Source: Asterella californica (lineage: Eukaryota; Streptophyta; Marchantiopsida; Marchantiales; Aytoniaceae). Taken from it: 64,000 bases of DNA. The DNA lies in assembly GCA_036924285.1 (NCBI GenBank), contig JAYKYS010000009.1, positions 7,378,001-7,442,000 on the forward strand, in the 5' to 3' direction. Of the stretch, positions 1-11,440 are shown piece by piece; the stretch's first letter is position 1, and each line of letters begins with the position of its first letter. The notes under the pieces are model-generated. The model was not told the DNA's origin, ran no database searches, and was given only the letters and a program-made list of their open reading frames with translations. A program made the translations under genes and the position numbers.

Positions 1-143
1 GCGCATCGAGCCGTAATTTCCGAGCGCCGAAGTACATCAGTTACGGGCGAGGAAACCAATTTGCGAGTGACTGGCGAGGAAGCCAAATTGCGAGGAAGAA
101 CTCAATTACGGGCGAGGAAGGAATTGCAGCGAAGAATCCGTTT

Positions 144-2006
144 GTGACGAAGATCATTGCAGTGATCCTAGGGATGCGAGGGATGCAGACGGCTAAGTCG
201 CCGAGGCTCCGATCCTTTGAAGTGAATCGAGTAGCTCTTCGTCGCTATGAGAAGGAGCTTGAGGAAATGGGACTAGCGTTCCTCTTACTTCCTTGGTGGG
301 GGATGGTCTCCTCCAAATTGGTGCACGAGTTGAAGGTCTGCAAGCAGCATCCGGCCGATGATCACTATGGACGACCATGTAACTGGACCGAAGCTCACTG
401 GTCTGCTGTCTTGGGAACTGACGATGCAGGTCGGGAAGGTGATCTTCTGTTTGACACCACATCTGCCGCTGCTTCGCCCGAAGCAGTGAAGAACTTCCCG
501 AATCTCTTCAGGGAGTTACCACTAGGAAGGAACGGCTACCGAACGAGTGATTTCTACGACCCGAAGAAGAGAGAAGTAGCCGATGCGATTATGACGATCT
601 TCTAGCCAAGAAGAACGACATACATGTCGAACTGGCAAATCAACTTCATCGAGCAGCTCTTCGCCGGACGAAGAGCACATTGGACGAGGATCTTCCATCG
701 ACATGTGCTGAAGCTGTGGAATGCGAATGACTTGGCGTACATAAGACCATTTGTATCGGTGTTCTATATGGGGATGGGACTGCTGTCGGACGAACAGCAG
801 ACGAAGTTGGGTTTTACCGCAGCTGCCGAGGAAGATGAATTTCAGGTGGTACAGACTCCAGCACGAGATGTACAACTCGAGAGGTTCTTCGACGAAGTCG
901 AGACCGAAGGAGCACAAGCCGAAGTAGCAGTGGAGGTAACGAAGAAGAACGAGGCATCCACCTCAACGCCAGCTCCAGAGAAGGCGACCGAAGAGGTGAC
1001 TCCGGCCGAAGACGAAGATGTAGTCGAGGTATCTCTTCCGATCCGCAGAAGTGGGAGAAAGAAACCGTTGGAAGAGACGCCTAGGTCTGTACAGAAGTCG
1101 AGGAAGAAGATGAAGATGACGAGGACAGTCCGCGCCGACGATGAACCAGTGGACGAAGAAGTGATTGAGGAAGCTGATGAAGGAGACACTCCTCGGACAG
1201 AGAAGAGCATGGACACCACACCGAAGACTACTCTTTCTCTATCGACGATAGGAGAGATTGAACAGCTTACTTCTTCAGCGAAGTACATCCAAAAGGTGGT
1301 CGCACCCTTGCTGTAGAGCTTAGAAGAGAACCGAGGAACGTATGAGGAAGTTGTCGGTCGGAAGCTGAATCTCGCGGAGTTGGTGCAGACGATGCACTTC
1401 GGCCGAGGTAGCTGGAAGGAGGAGAAAGAGAACTTACGAGCAGCTCTCGTCATGGTACAGAAGGAGACCCAAGCAAAGGTCGAGGAATTGAAGAACGAGA
1501 CCACGGAGAAAGAGCTTCTTCTTCGGCAAAAGTTGGATCAGGAGAAAGATCATGAGAAGGTAATTTCTCTAATGAAGAAGCAACTGGACGAGATGCGCAC
1601 TCAGAGAGATCGAGCTCAGGACGTGGTTGCAGAAATGACCAAGGAGATCAAAGACTCGAGGAGGCGATTGACTAAGGCCGAGGAGCTGAGCGCTCAACTT
1701 CGGAGTAGGGTCGAACCTGTACTGAAGAACTACTTCGCCGTTGAGATGGACGTCAAAGAGGCGGGATTTCTTCGCCAGGTTAGAGAGGAGTTCTTAGCTG
1801 CAGATGCGGAGGGTACTTCAGCTAGGAACCGGGTAGCTAGGCTAGGCCAGCGAGTAATTAGAGAGCTTAGGGAGGTTAGAGCAACCGTAGAGTTCTCAGT
1901 TTGCGAGATAGGTAGAGAGCTAGCGGTAGGAAGTGGTGTCGTTCGTGGTGTCGTTTTGGACACAGGACCTTCATCCGACGGGCCAGAAGTAGTCCCGACT
2001 TCTTAG
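144..2006 (+). pseudogene. LTR-encoded (U3) coiled-coil protein of element A, 5' LTR copy
   Basis: One reading frame runs through 144-2006, about 620 codons, broken by TAG at 603-605 and 1314-1316. The first stop is absent from the 3' LTR copy; the second is shared, so it is older than the insertion or is the true end of a first protein. The N-terminal ~215 residues form a globular region with RPCNWTEAHW, GRNGYRTSDF and RIFHRHVLKLW. A Glu/Lys/Arg-rich linker follows (about residues 230-390), then a heptad-rich coiled coil (about residues 430-540). Element B carries a diverged homologue in its LTR. I recognise no catalytic motif. The plan is loosely like 'putative gypsy type transposon' proteins encoded by some plant Tat elements, but that is only a resemblance. 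The first in-frame codon here is TTG; the true start is unclear. Confidence 0.75.
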
Positions 2007-2037
2007 GAAGAAGATCCGTCATCTTCGGGAAAATCTG

Positions 2038-2044
2038 TATATAA
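2038..2044 (+). promoter_or_regulatory. TATA box of element A 5' LTR
   Basis: TATATAA stands 32 nt after the end of the LTR reading frame and is conserved in the 3' LTR (11434-11440). It probably sets transcription of the genomic RNA about 30 nt downstream, which places the LTR reading frame inside U3. Confidence 0.6.
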
Positions 2045-2514
2045 GCGTTGTGTTGTTCGTATTCAGGACCTCTATGTGTTTTATCATTTTTGAGGTTTCT
2101 ATTTCCTGAGTTTGCGGAGCCATTGAGTGTTTTGTGTTCTTCGGGGATTTACCTACGAAGTATCATAGTTTGCTGTGGTAGGAATTAGTCTGGGTGCCGA
2201 AGGATTTGCTGTCGACATTTGAAATCAGAGTAGAAGAGTCTTCTTCGCCAGAGTTTTCCGAGAGCAGTAGTAGTGAAAGTAACTTAGTGTGAAGATACTT
2301 AGCGTTTATGGTGTTAGAGGTTACCTAGTAGTACTTCAGCAGTACTTCCTCGTGTGACATTTCCGTCCGTGGCTCTGTTACTCTGTTGTTCATCTGTTTC
2401 TTGAGGTCCCTGATCTGTTCAGTACCTGTTATGTTTGTTTGTCAGGATTATCAACTCTGTCTTGTTGGATAGACCTGAGTTTGATCTCTACCGGGATTGA
2501 TTTCTGCCCGTGAG

Positions 2515-2520
2515 AATAAA
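2515..2520 (+). terminator. AATAAA polyadenylation signal in LTR A (5' copy)
   Basis: AATAAA lies about 470 nt downstream of the LTR TATA box and 126 nt before the LTR end; the same signal occurs at 12056-12061. The position fits the end of R in a plant gypsy LTR. Confidence 0.45.
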
Positions 2521-2667
2521 AGACAACTATAAAGAATCACCTTTGTCACATGTTTACTACTTTTGGATGATCTTTACTTGCATCTCTGTGGGTTCGATCC
2601 TTAAATTACTACTTTCGAGCATCTTTTGGTTTTCTGGTGTGTTACATATAGAAGACTGAATAAATTT

Positions 2668-2685
2668 TGGCGCCGCTGCCGGGGA
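2668..2685 (+). other. Primer binding site of element A (tRNA-Asp type)
   Basis: TGGCGCCGCTGCCGGGGA lies 21 nt after the 5' LTR end. It is one base from the tRNA-Asp-complementary site used by plant Athila/Tat elements (TGGCGCCGTTGCCGGGGA, established knowledge). Minus-strand DNA synthesis would begin here. Confidence 0.85.
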
Positions 2686-2736
2686 TGCGAATGCTGAAAT
2701 TATCCAAGATCAGTGAACAGAAGTCCAGAGACATGT

Positions 2737-5500
2737 ATGTCGACGGGCAAGCCTGATCCTCCTGGAAACGTGCAATCTGAGAGAGACAGGAGGCGAGAAA
2801 GACGAGCAGAATATCGAGAACAGATTTTGGAAGAAGCTCGTCGGTTGAAAGAATAGCATAAGAAGAGAGAACGAGGTTGGAGAACACCTAACTCAAAAGA
2901 ATGGAAGAGGAAGGAACCAAGCCTTGGTGAATCAAGTTCACCCCGGACACCAAAGTCATTACGTCCAACCCCTCTCGAATCTGCTCAGAGAGAACTTGAC
3001 TTCGAAGAAGTTACCACTCGGCTAAGTGCTGAGACCGAACATCCAGAAAGTGAAGTAGGGTGGAAACCTTTTCCCGAAGTCAATACTGTTTTATATCCGC
3101 AGTTGTTTACTCCTGACCCAGAGGTAGGAAGTACTTCTGCAGATCAAGATCAGTTTACTTCTTCGAATGAAGAAGCTGCAACTAAGGCAGTAGAAGCTGT
3201 TACTACCTTAGTGGAACTTTTACAGGCGCAGGAACTTATTCCTCAAGCACTGGTGCGGGAAATCCTTCCGTTAACTCCAGTGACTCAGAAGGACAGCGCT
3301 GCTCCTTACTTACAGCCAACCACAGGACCGTCCATATTCAAGAAGAGACAAGCCCAAGCAGCTGCTGCTGCGGGTATTGCCCCTGCTGTCCTCGTTCAAG
3401 CTGCAGTACCAGCGCCGATTCCAGCTCCTGCCAAGATAGCAACTCAAGTTCCAAGAGCTCCCTTCGTTCGAAGTATGGCAGGCCAACCCATCACGAAACA
3501 TGGGTACCCAAAGTTCAGAGGAGGATCTTCAGATGACGATGAGGATGCAGATGCTTACATTAAACTGTTTGAATCTGTCACTAATAAGGAAGATGCTGAA
3601 CCAGATCTTCTGCGAATCTTTCCAAGTCTTCTCAGGAAGAGAGCACGCAGCTGGTACAATCATGCAAATAGAATACCAGGAGACATCGATACTTGGGACA
3701 AGCTGAAGACAAAGTTCTTAGAGCGGTTCCGGGAAATTGGGTACAATCGTCAAGTTTTGGGAAAGCTGACCAGGCTGGTCAGAGGAAAGAAAGAGAGCCT
3801 AAAAGATTATGTCCAAAGATTTTACAATCTACTGGACAGAATCTCGAGGATGGGTACAGCCAACCCATACTCTATGGATCAAGCCACAGAATGGCTAGTT
3901 ACAGGTTTATCGATTGAGATGGAGATCTGGTGTCGTCGAGGAAAGATGGACGCCATTGAAGAGGTTGTTGCCTCAGCAGAAGCATTTGAAGCATCCACCC
4001 TCGGAAGTAAAGGAGGATGGATAAAAGGGAAGAAGAAAGGGAAGAAAGGAAAGAAGGAGAAGAAGGAAGAGAAATCGACTCGAAGGAAGAAGCACAAGAA
4101 GAGTCACAGAGAACCCTCTTCCTCCGACGAATCTTCAGACGATGAGTCTTCTTCGACCGAAGCCGAAGAGTCTTCATCGGCGAGCTCATTTTCTTAGAGC
4201 GAAGAAGAGCGAAGAATGAAACGCAGTTCTTCGTCCAAAGAAAAGAAAAGTTCGAAGGAAAAGAAGGGCAAAGCAAAAGGGGATAATAATCACCTTATGG
4301 AGGAGATGATTAAAGGGTTCGCGGATCTGAAAGTGCAGATGATAGGGACTCCTGACAGGAGAAAATCACCTTCAGCATCACGACCGAGCTTATGGTGTAC
4401 GACCTGTGGGAAGCAAGGGCATGCCAAAACAGAGTGTACAAACGCAAGGTCATTTCAAGCGTCACATGTAGAATGGGCACCCGCATTCGAGTCATATTAT
4501 AGTTCATTCTTTATAGAGACTCCAGATGATGTATATGGAGTACAGTCGATACCGCAAGGAACACCACCCCAATCTCCCAGACCTTCTCAACCATCACCGA
4601 TGACCCCAATCCAACCCATACCAATTTTGAGGTTTGTACCAAGAGAGAGAGCTCAAAATGTTTCCCAGAAACATTTAATGAGTCAAGCAGGAGCAAATAA
4701 GCCTCCACCTCATGGCTCCTGTTTCAATTGTGGTAGTACAGATCATTGGTCACCCAACTGCCCACATCCGAAGAAACACCTGGGCTATGTACCACTTTGT
4801 GCAAAATGTCATCAACCAAGACATGCCACAGCAGATTGTACCAATCCACCTGTGGAGAGAAAGGGAGTTCGCTTTGATCCCAAAATAGACCGTCATGCGG
4901 AAGCACAACTGCACAAGGTGGACTTGGAAGAATGGAAAGCCGCTGGAGATGAAGGATGGCCACCAGAAGAAACTTGGGTTTGCAAAGTGGACACCAGAAG
5001 CTCTTTCAAATCTAAGAGGAAGGCAGAAGAAGCACCTCTAAAAACTCAATCGAAGAAAGAGTTGAAGAAGCAGAAGAAGGCAAAAGAGAAAGCCAAGAAG
5101 AAGATAGTTGAGGAGGATACCGAAGAAGAGGAAGAAGAAATACTGAAGAGCGCAAATCCTCCGAGACTACCAGTTGACATTACGGACGAAGTCCGCGAAC
5201 TCCTGAAGAAGGAGTTACTACGAGCAGGAACTTCGGCAAGAGAAGCTGATACAACTTCGGCCGAAGTACCAGAACAATCAACTTCGTCCGCACCCAAGAT
5301 TTTCCGTACTTCGGCCACTGAAGACAAGACTGCGGCCAAGGACGAGGAGGTTCCGAAGAAGCACAGTCGACCGGAACCTATGAAGAAAGAACCTGTGGCG
5401 GTACCACACTATGATGTGGTAGCTGATCTAGAAACACAGAAGGCTAACATAAGTTTCAAGCAGCTGATTGAAGATAACAAAATTTACAGAAAATTGTTAC
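2737..5500 (+). pseudogene. Gag of element A
   Basis: The first ATG after the primer site (2737, starting MSTGKP) is in frame with the whole gag-protease region. TAG stops occur at 2854-2856 and 4195-4197. A capsid-like helical region (Retrotrans_gag type, including RARSWYNHANRI and LKTKFLERF) lies at about 3500-3860. A Lys-rich stretch follows, then three CCHC zinc knuckles at 4396-4437, 4720-4761 and 4798-4839, which would bind genomic RNA. A second Lys/Glu-rich linker (5000-5360) joins gag to protease. Gag packages the RNA in cytoplasmic particles. The stops could be mutations or read-through sites; the first looks like a mutated CAG or AAG. Confidence 0.85.
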
Positions 5501-6141
5501 TTCAAGCACTGAAGAAACCCACTAAAGCAAGAAGATCGAAGTTACCTTCTCTGTTTCACATCGAGGCAGAAGACCTGGGATCTCCAGAAGTGGAAGTGGA
5601 AGTGGAGGTTGCAGGTTGTGTAATTAGGAAAGTGCCAATTGACTCTGGATCAGGAGTCAACATAATGACAGAAGACACGGCACACGCGTTGGGTTTCAGT
5701 AAGTTTGAAGAAACTCAGCGGGTGTTACAGCTGGCAGATCAAACGAGAAGACGACCACTTGGGCTACTGCGCAACATCCCCACCTTAATAGGTGGAATTT
5801 CTTTTAAACTTACTTATGTTGTGCTGCGCCCTTTGGTTAAGTCTGGTTATCAAATTTTGATTGGGAGGCCATGGTTGTATGGTGCCAAGGTACTAACAGA
5901 TTGGTACCGGCACCGTTTACAGTTCAAAGACCCACAGAAACCAACTGATAAGGCTGTGATGGTTTCTTGGAAGAAGATAACACATCAAGGCGAAACAGAG
6001 TTGACTGATGAAGGTTATACTTCAGGATCTGATTCATCAACAAGCAGCGCAGGAGAAAGGAAAGGAGACCCTTATTTGATGGTCAACTATCTACAGTGCT
6101 ATGAAATTGATGAAGAAGAAGATATGAACGAGGCCGAATAG
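5501..6141 (+). pseudogene. Aspartic protease of element A
   Basis: This continues the gag frame. The active-site motif PIDSGSGVNIMT has its catalytic Asp at 5641-5643, with DSG in place of the commoner DTG. A hydrophobic flap region and ILIGRPWLYGAKV, the usual second conserved block of retropepsins, follow at about 5845-5890. The protease would cut the polyprotein. A TAG at 6139-6141 separates it from RT in the same frame, so the ancestral product was one long polyprotein. B has the equivalent domain with the same DSGSG core. Confidence 0.85.
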
Positions 6142-7085
6142 CAATCACAGCTAGGTCACGGGAGTGCAGAGACCAGTCATACAGACGGTATAGTCCTTCC
6201 AGGAGCATCCCAAGACCTACTAATAAGCGAAGGTAAGAGCCTAAAGATTTCTGTTGTGGTACAAGGAGAAGAGTTGGAAGTGTATCGTCAGATGCTGATC
6301 CATTACCAAGATGTCTTCGCCTGGACTGTGGAGGACATGAAGGGGATACCTGCACAGTGGAGAGAACATCGTATCGACCTCATTGAAGGATCAGTACCTG
6401 TACGACAGAGGCAGTACCGACTCAACCCAAAATACTCCTTGATGGTTAAAGACGAGATAGATAAGTACCTAAAGGCAGGTATTATTTTTCCTGTGTTAAG
6501 CAGCGAATGGGTAGCACCCATAGTAGTCGTACCCAAGAAGCAAACAGGAAAGATAAGAGTCTGTCAAGATTTCAGAAAGCTGAATGCAGCAACCAAGAAG
6601 GATCATCACCCTTTACCTTTTACTGATACCATTTTGGATCATGTATCTGGAAAGGAATGTTACAGCTTTCTGGATGGGTTTTCAGGGTACAATCAAGTGT
6701 CCATAAGAGAGCAAGATAAGGACAAGACTACCTTTACTACAGATTGGGGCACTTATGCTTATCACAAGATGCCTTTTGGACTATGCAATGCACCAGCTAC
6801 CTTTCAGAGGATGATGACCTCAATCTTTCAAGATTATTTGCGAAAATTTTTAGAGATTTTTATAGTTGATTTTTGTGTTTTTGGCACACGTGAAGAACAT
6901 GCAGCGTGTTTAGCCAAAACCTTTCAGAAGTGTAGGGAAGCCAGACTTGCATTACATCCTGAGAAGTGTTTCTTCGTGATGACTGAAGGAAATACTTCTT
7001 GGACATAGAGTATCAGGTCGAGGCATAGAAGTAGATGTAGAGAAAGTTCGAGTAATACTCTCCCTGCAACCCCCTACTGACATCA
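6142..7085 (+). pseudogene. Reverse transcriptase of element A
   Basis: RT copies the genomic RNA into DNA. Visible motifs are KQTGKIRVCQDFRKLN, motif A FLDGFSGYNQ (catalytic Asp 6673-6675) and PFGLCNAPATFQRM. Motif C reads IFIVDFCVFG: the first of the two essential aspartates is Val (GTT, 6865-6867), where element B keeps LDDF. An extra A near 6989 shifts the frame; reading on one base later gives the expected GHRVSGRG block. The enzyme from this copy would be inactive even without the frameshift. Confidence 0.9.
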
Positions 7086-7867
7086 GCGAGTTGAGAGCCT
7101 TCCTAGGACATGTTGGATATTACAGAAGGTTCATCAAAGACTACGCCATACTTGCTGCGCCACTGACAAAATTGCTGAAGAAGACGACAGAGTACCATTG
7201 GCACGAGAAACAGCATGAGGCGTTTGAGACGTTGAAGAAGAAGTTGGCAGAAGCACCTGTCATGCGACCACCAGACTGGGAGAGACCTTTTCAAGTGTAT
7301 GTAGACACTTCTGCGTTTGCTATTGGAGTGGTGCTCAGTCAGAAAGATGATGAAAAGAGAGACCACCCAATCTACTATGCGAGTAGACAACTTTCAGCAG
7401 CAGAAAAGAACTACACCACTACTGAACGTGAAGCGTTGGGAATGGTGTACTCAGTAAAGAAGTTCAGACATTACCTTCTTGGCTATGAGTTTGTTTTTCA
7501 CGTGGATCATTATGCGTTGAAGCATCTAGTACAGAAATCAGACTTGTCAGGGCGTATAGCAAGATGGATGTTGTTGCTTCAAGAGTTTACTTTCACAGTT
7601 CAGACAAGACAAGGGATTCATCATGAGAATGCTGATTACTTGTCTCGACTGAGAACGGGAGAACGAGTGGATACAGTAGCAGACGACTTTCCAGATGAGG
7701 AATTGTTTCAGCTGACAGTAGCACCTGCTACGAAGTACTATGATCTGTACAGATATTTACAGACTTTGCAGTGCCCAGAAGAAATGGATGCTGAACAGCG
7801 AACAGTCTTCATACATCAGGCGAGACCTTACGAGATGAAGAACGGGATATTGTTCAAGAGGACCTGA
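7086..7867 (+). pseudogene. RT connection and RNase H domain of element A
   Basis: The frame is shifted by one relative to the first part of RT. LRAFLGHVGYYRRFIKDYA is the usual gypsy connection block. RNase H has its conserved acidic sites in VYVDTSAFAIG, TTTEREALG and HVDHYALKHL, then ENADYLSRL. It degrades RNA in the RNA-DNA hybrid during reverse transcription. An inserted T at about 7864 makes a stop and shifts into the integrase frame. The domain looks intact over its full length. Confidence 0.88.
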
Positions 7868-8978
7868 TGAAGAACTTCGAAGATGTCTGGAAGTGCATGA
7901 GATACCACAAGTGGTGGGAGCACTACACTCGGAACCTGAAGGTGGACACTATGCACTGAGAAACACTGTGAAGAAGATCCTCTCAGCTGGATACTGGTGG
8001 CCGACGATGTATAAAGATGTTCATGAGATCATCAAGAAGTGTGATAACTGTCAACGAGTGGGTAAGCCTACGCCAACCACTCAGTGGCCGTTACATCCGA
8101 TACTTCCATTAGCACCATTCGAGAAGTGGGGGATTGAATTTGTAGGACCTATACAATCTGCAACACGCCGCACTAGAAGAAGGTACATTCTGATAGCTAC
8201 TGATTATGCAACGAAGATGGTTGAAGCAGCAGCTACCAAGAAAGATGACGCAGCCACTGTGGCTGAGTTTTTGTACACACAGATCATCACTCGATATGGA
8301 TGCCCACTAGAGTTGGTAAGTGACCGAGGTACACATTTTTTGAACAAGATGATAGAAGAACTGACAGATTACTTTGGTATAAAACACCGGACAACACCGT
8401 ACAATCCAAAAGCTAATGGATTGACGGAGAAGTCTAATGGAGTGTTGTGCAAGATTCTGAACAAGGTAACAGTGAATCATGCATATGATTGGGATACAAA
8501 GCTACCGGCAGTCTTATGGGCATTTCGGAATGCAGAGAAGATCACAACTCGACAAACACCCTTTTTCCTAACATATGGCATGACACCGATTATACGAGTT
8601 GAATTTGATGTGCCTACTTACAGAATCCTGTCTGAAGATAGATTGTCAGTGGAGGAGAGTCAACTGTTACGACTTAAGAGTCTGATGACACTTGAGGAAG
8701 ACCGTGAAAAGTCTAAATGACTAACGGAGATCATTCAAATGAAGCGGAAAGAGAAGCACGATAAGAAGATCCGCAAAGAGGACATCAAGGATGGTGATTT
8801 AGTACTGCTGTATGACAGTAGGTACACCAAATTTCCAGGGAAGTTACACTTACGTTGGATGGGCCCTTACAAAGTAACGCGTCGTTATAGTAATGGTTCG
8901 GTTCAGTTGGAAGAACTCGATGGAACATTGTTAGCCACTCGAGTCAATGGGTGGAGAATCAAGAGATACTACTCTTAA
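7868..8978 (+). pseudogene. Integrase of element A
   Basis: It inserts the DNA copy into the genome. An HHCC zinc region has LHSEPEGGH at about 7922-7950 and CDNC at about 8041-8052. In the catalytic core the first acidic residue is Glu (GIEFVGP, 8136-8138) where the family has Asp; the second is Asp in VSDRG (8322-8324) and the third Glu in LTEK (8427-8429). A TGA at 8718-8720 interrupts the frame, which reopens to 8978 with a GPY/F-type C-terminus (LRWMGPYKVTRR). No chromodomain follows, as expected outside the chromoviruses. Confidence 0.87.
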
Positions 8979-9003
8979 GTGTTCGCGGGGTCGCTTCACA
9001 ATT

Positions 9004-9016
9004 GAGAGGGGGAGTA
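9004..9016 (+). other. Polypurine tract of element A
   Basis: GAGAGGGGGAGTA lies directly before TGTGAAGCC, the 3' LTR start, and 25 nt after the integrase stop. It would prime plus-strand DNA synthesis. Confidence 0.7.
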
Positions 9017-9539
9017 TGTGAAGCCTTGGTTTTTTGTTTTGTTAATTAATTGATTAGTTGTAAAGTAAATAAGAAGAATAGATGATAGAAGATAAACGAT
9101 ATGAGTAGAATAGTGTTAATTAGAAGTTTAGTGAAGAATCTCAGTTCTGGAGGAATTTATCGAATCTGTGGAGACACTGAAAGATGATTTCCTCATAGAA
9201 GAATTCCTCGGGCGAAGAGCTTTCTAATGAGGCAATCAGAGACCGAATGACGAAGTTATAGCAGACTGAAGAATGTCAGTCGTCAAGAGGAAAACCTTAA
9301 CTTCGGCACGTGCAAGAAAACCTATCGCGGGATATAAGCCAGGTAACAAGACATTTACTTTACTCTTTTACTATTCCCAGAGCAAGCGATAGCAGGGCGC
9401 ATCGAGCCGTAATTTCCGAGCGCCGAAGTACATCAGTTACGGACGAGGAAACCAATTTGCGAGTGACTGGCGAGGAAGCCAAATTGCGAGGAAGAACTCA
9501 ATTACGGGCGAGGAAGGAATTGCAGCGAAGAATCCGTTT

Positions 9540-11402
9540 GTGACGAAGATCATTGCAGTGATCCTAGGGATGCGAGGGATGCAGACGGCTAAGTCGCCGA
9601 GGCTCCGATCCTTTGAAGTGAAGCGAGTAGCTCTTCGTCGCTATGAGAAGGAGCTTGAGGAAATGGGACTAGCATTCCTCTTACTTCCTTGGTGGGGGAT
9701 GGTCTCCTCCAAATTGGTGCACGAGTTGAAGGTCTGCAAGCAGCATCCGGCCGATGATCACTATGGACGACCATGTAACTGGACCGAAGCTCACTGGTCC
9801 GCTGTCTTGGGAACTGACGATGCAGGTCAGGAAGGTGATCTTCTGTTTGACACCACATCTGCCGCTGCTTCGCCCGAAGCAGTGAAGAACTTCCCGAATC
9901 TCTTCAGGGAGTTACCACTAGGAAGGAACGGCTACCGAACGAGTGATTTCTGCGACCCGAAGAAGAGAGAAGTAGCCGATGCGATTATGGCGATCTTCAG
10001 GCCAAGAAGAACGACATACATGTCGAACTGGAAAATCAACTTCATCGAGCAGCTCTTCGCCGGACGAAGAGCACATTGGGCGAGGATCTTCCATCGACAT
10101 GTGCTGAAGCTGTGGAATGCGAATGACTTGGCGTACATAGGACTATTTGTATCGGTGTTCTATATGGGGATGAGAGTGCTGTCAGACGAACAGCAGACGA
10201 AGTTGGGTTTTACCGCAGCTGCCGAGGAAGATGAATTTCAGGTGGTACAAACTCCAGCACGAGATGTACAACTCGAGAGGTTCTTCGACGAAGTCGAGGC
10301 CGAAGGAGCACAAGCCGAAGTAGCAGTGGAGGTAACGAAGAAGAACGAGGCATCCACCTCAACGCCAGCTCCAGAGAAGGCGACCGAAGAGGTGACTCCG
10401 ACCGAAGACGAAGATGTAGTCGAGGTATCTCTTCCGATCCGCAGAAGTGGGAGAAAGAAACCGTTGGAAGAGACGCCTAGGTCTGTACAGAAGTCGAGGA
10501 AGAAGATGAAGATGACGAGGACAGTCCGCGCCGACGATGAACCAGTGGACGAAGAAGTGATTGAGGAAGCTGATGAAGGAGACACTCCTCGGACAGAGAA
10601 GAGCATGGACACCACACCGAAGACTACTCTTTCTCTATCGACGATAAGAGAGATTGAACAGCTTATTTCTTCAGCGAAGTACATCCAAGAGGTGATCGCA
10701 CCCTTGCTGTAGAGCTTAGAAGGGAACCGAGGAACGTATGAGGAAGTTGTCGATCGGAAGCTGAATCTCGCGGAGTTGGTGCAGACGATGCACTTCGGCC
10801 GAGGTAGCTGAAAGGAGGAGAAAGAGAACTTACGAGCAGCTCTCGTCATGGCACAGAAGGAGACCCAAGCAAAGGTCGAGGAATTGAAGAACGAGACCAC
10901 GGAGAAAGAGCTTCTTCTTCGGCAGAAGTTGGATCAGGAGAAAGATCATGAGAAGGTAATTTCTCTAATGAAGAAGCAACTGGACGAGATGCGCACTCAG
11001 AGAGATCGAGCTCAGGACGTGGTTGCAGAAATGACCAAGGAGATCGAAGACTCGAGGAGGCGATTGACTAAGGCCGAGGAGCTGAGCGCTCAACTTCGGA
11101 GTAGGGTCGAACCTGTACTGAAGAACTACTTCGCCGTTGAGATGGACGCCAAAGAGGCGGGATTTCTTCGCCAGGTTAGAGAGGAGTTCTTAGCTGCAGA
11201 TGCGGAGGGTACTTCAGCTAGGAACCGGGTAGCTAGGCTAGGCCAGCGAGTAATTAGGGAGCTTAGGGAGGTTAGAGCAACCGTAGAGTTCTCAGTTTGC
11301 GAGATAGGTAGAGAGCTAGCGGTAGGAAGTGGTGTCGTTCCTGGTGTCGTTTTGGACACAGGACCTTCATCCGACGGGCCAGAAGTAGTCCCGACTTCTT
11401 AG
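9540..11402 (+). pseudogene. LTR-encoded (U3) coiled-coil protein of element A, 3' LTR copy
   Basis: Same protein as at 144-2006 and better preserved: the first ~390 codons (9540-10712) are uninterrupted. A TAG at 10710-10712 (shared with the 5' copy) and a TGA at 10809-10811 (TGG in the 5' copy) precede the coiled coil, which is open to 11402. The N-terminal domain contains WTEAHW, GRNGYRTSDF and WARIFHRHVLKLW; the linker is rich in Glu, Lys and SGRKK-type basic patches. Being in the 3' U3, it would be present near the 3' end of the genomic RNA and could be reached by splicing or its own promoter. Function unknown. A different start is possible, since the frame begins at a non-ATG codon. Confidence 0.78.
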
Positions 11403-11433
11403 GAAGAAGATCCGTCATCTTCGAAAAAATCTG

Positions 11434-11440
11434 TATATAA
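11434..11440 (+). promoter_or_regulatory. TATA box of element A 3' LTR
   Basis: TATATAA, aligned exactly with 2038-2044 in the 5' LTR. From here it could drive read-out into the flanking copia and element B DNA. Confidence 0.5.

Larger units (their letters stand above)
1..2646 (+). repeat. 5' LTR of element A (left end outside window)
   Basis: It matches 9397-12187 nearly base for base. It ends in TGTTACA at 2646, 21 nt before the primer binding site. Relative to the 3' copy it lacks 145 bp near 2232. It contains a long reading frame (144-2006), then a TATA box (2038-2044) and an AATAAA (2515-2520), so U3 holds the reading frame and R/U5 lie to its right. Confidence 0.9.

Noticed and set aside
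842..1504. Long Ser/Thr-rich open frame on the minus strand opposite the LTR gene (also 10238-10900 and 15567-15941)
   Set aside because: It is the antisense of Glu/Lys-rich coiled-coil codons, whose complement lacks stop codons; no domain, and low complexity.
2575..2610. tRNA-like T-loop phrase GGGTTCGATCC near the LTR A end
   Set aside because: No acceptor, D or anticodon stems around it; it recurs only as part of the LTR.
4195..4197. TAG in A gag as programmed read-through site
   Set aside because: Possible, but many other stops occur in the same frame and B has its stop elsewhere (19419), so decay is simpler.
8979..9003. Envelope-like gene between integrase and 3' LTR of A
   Set aside because: Only 25 bp lie between the integrase stop and the polypurine tract.
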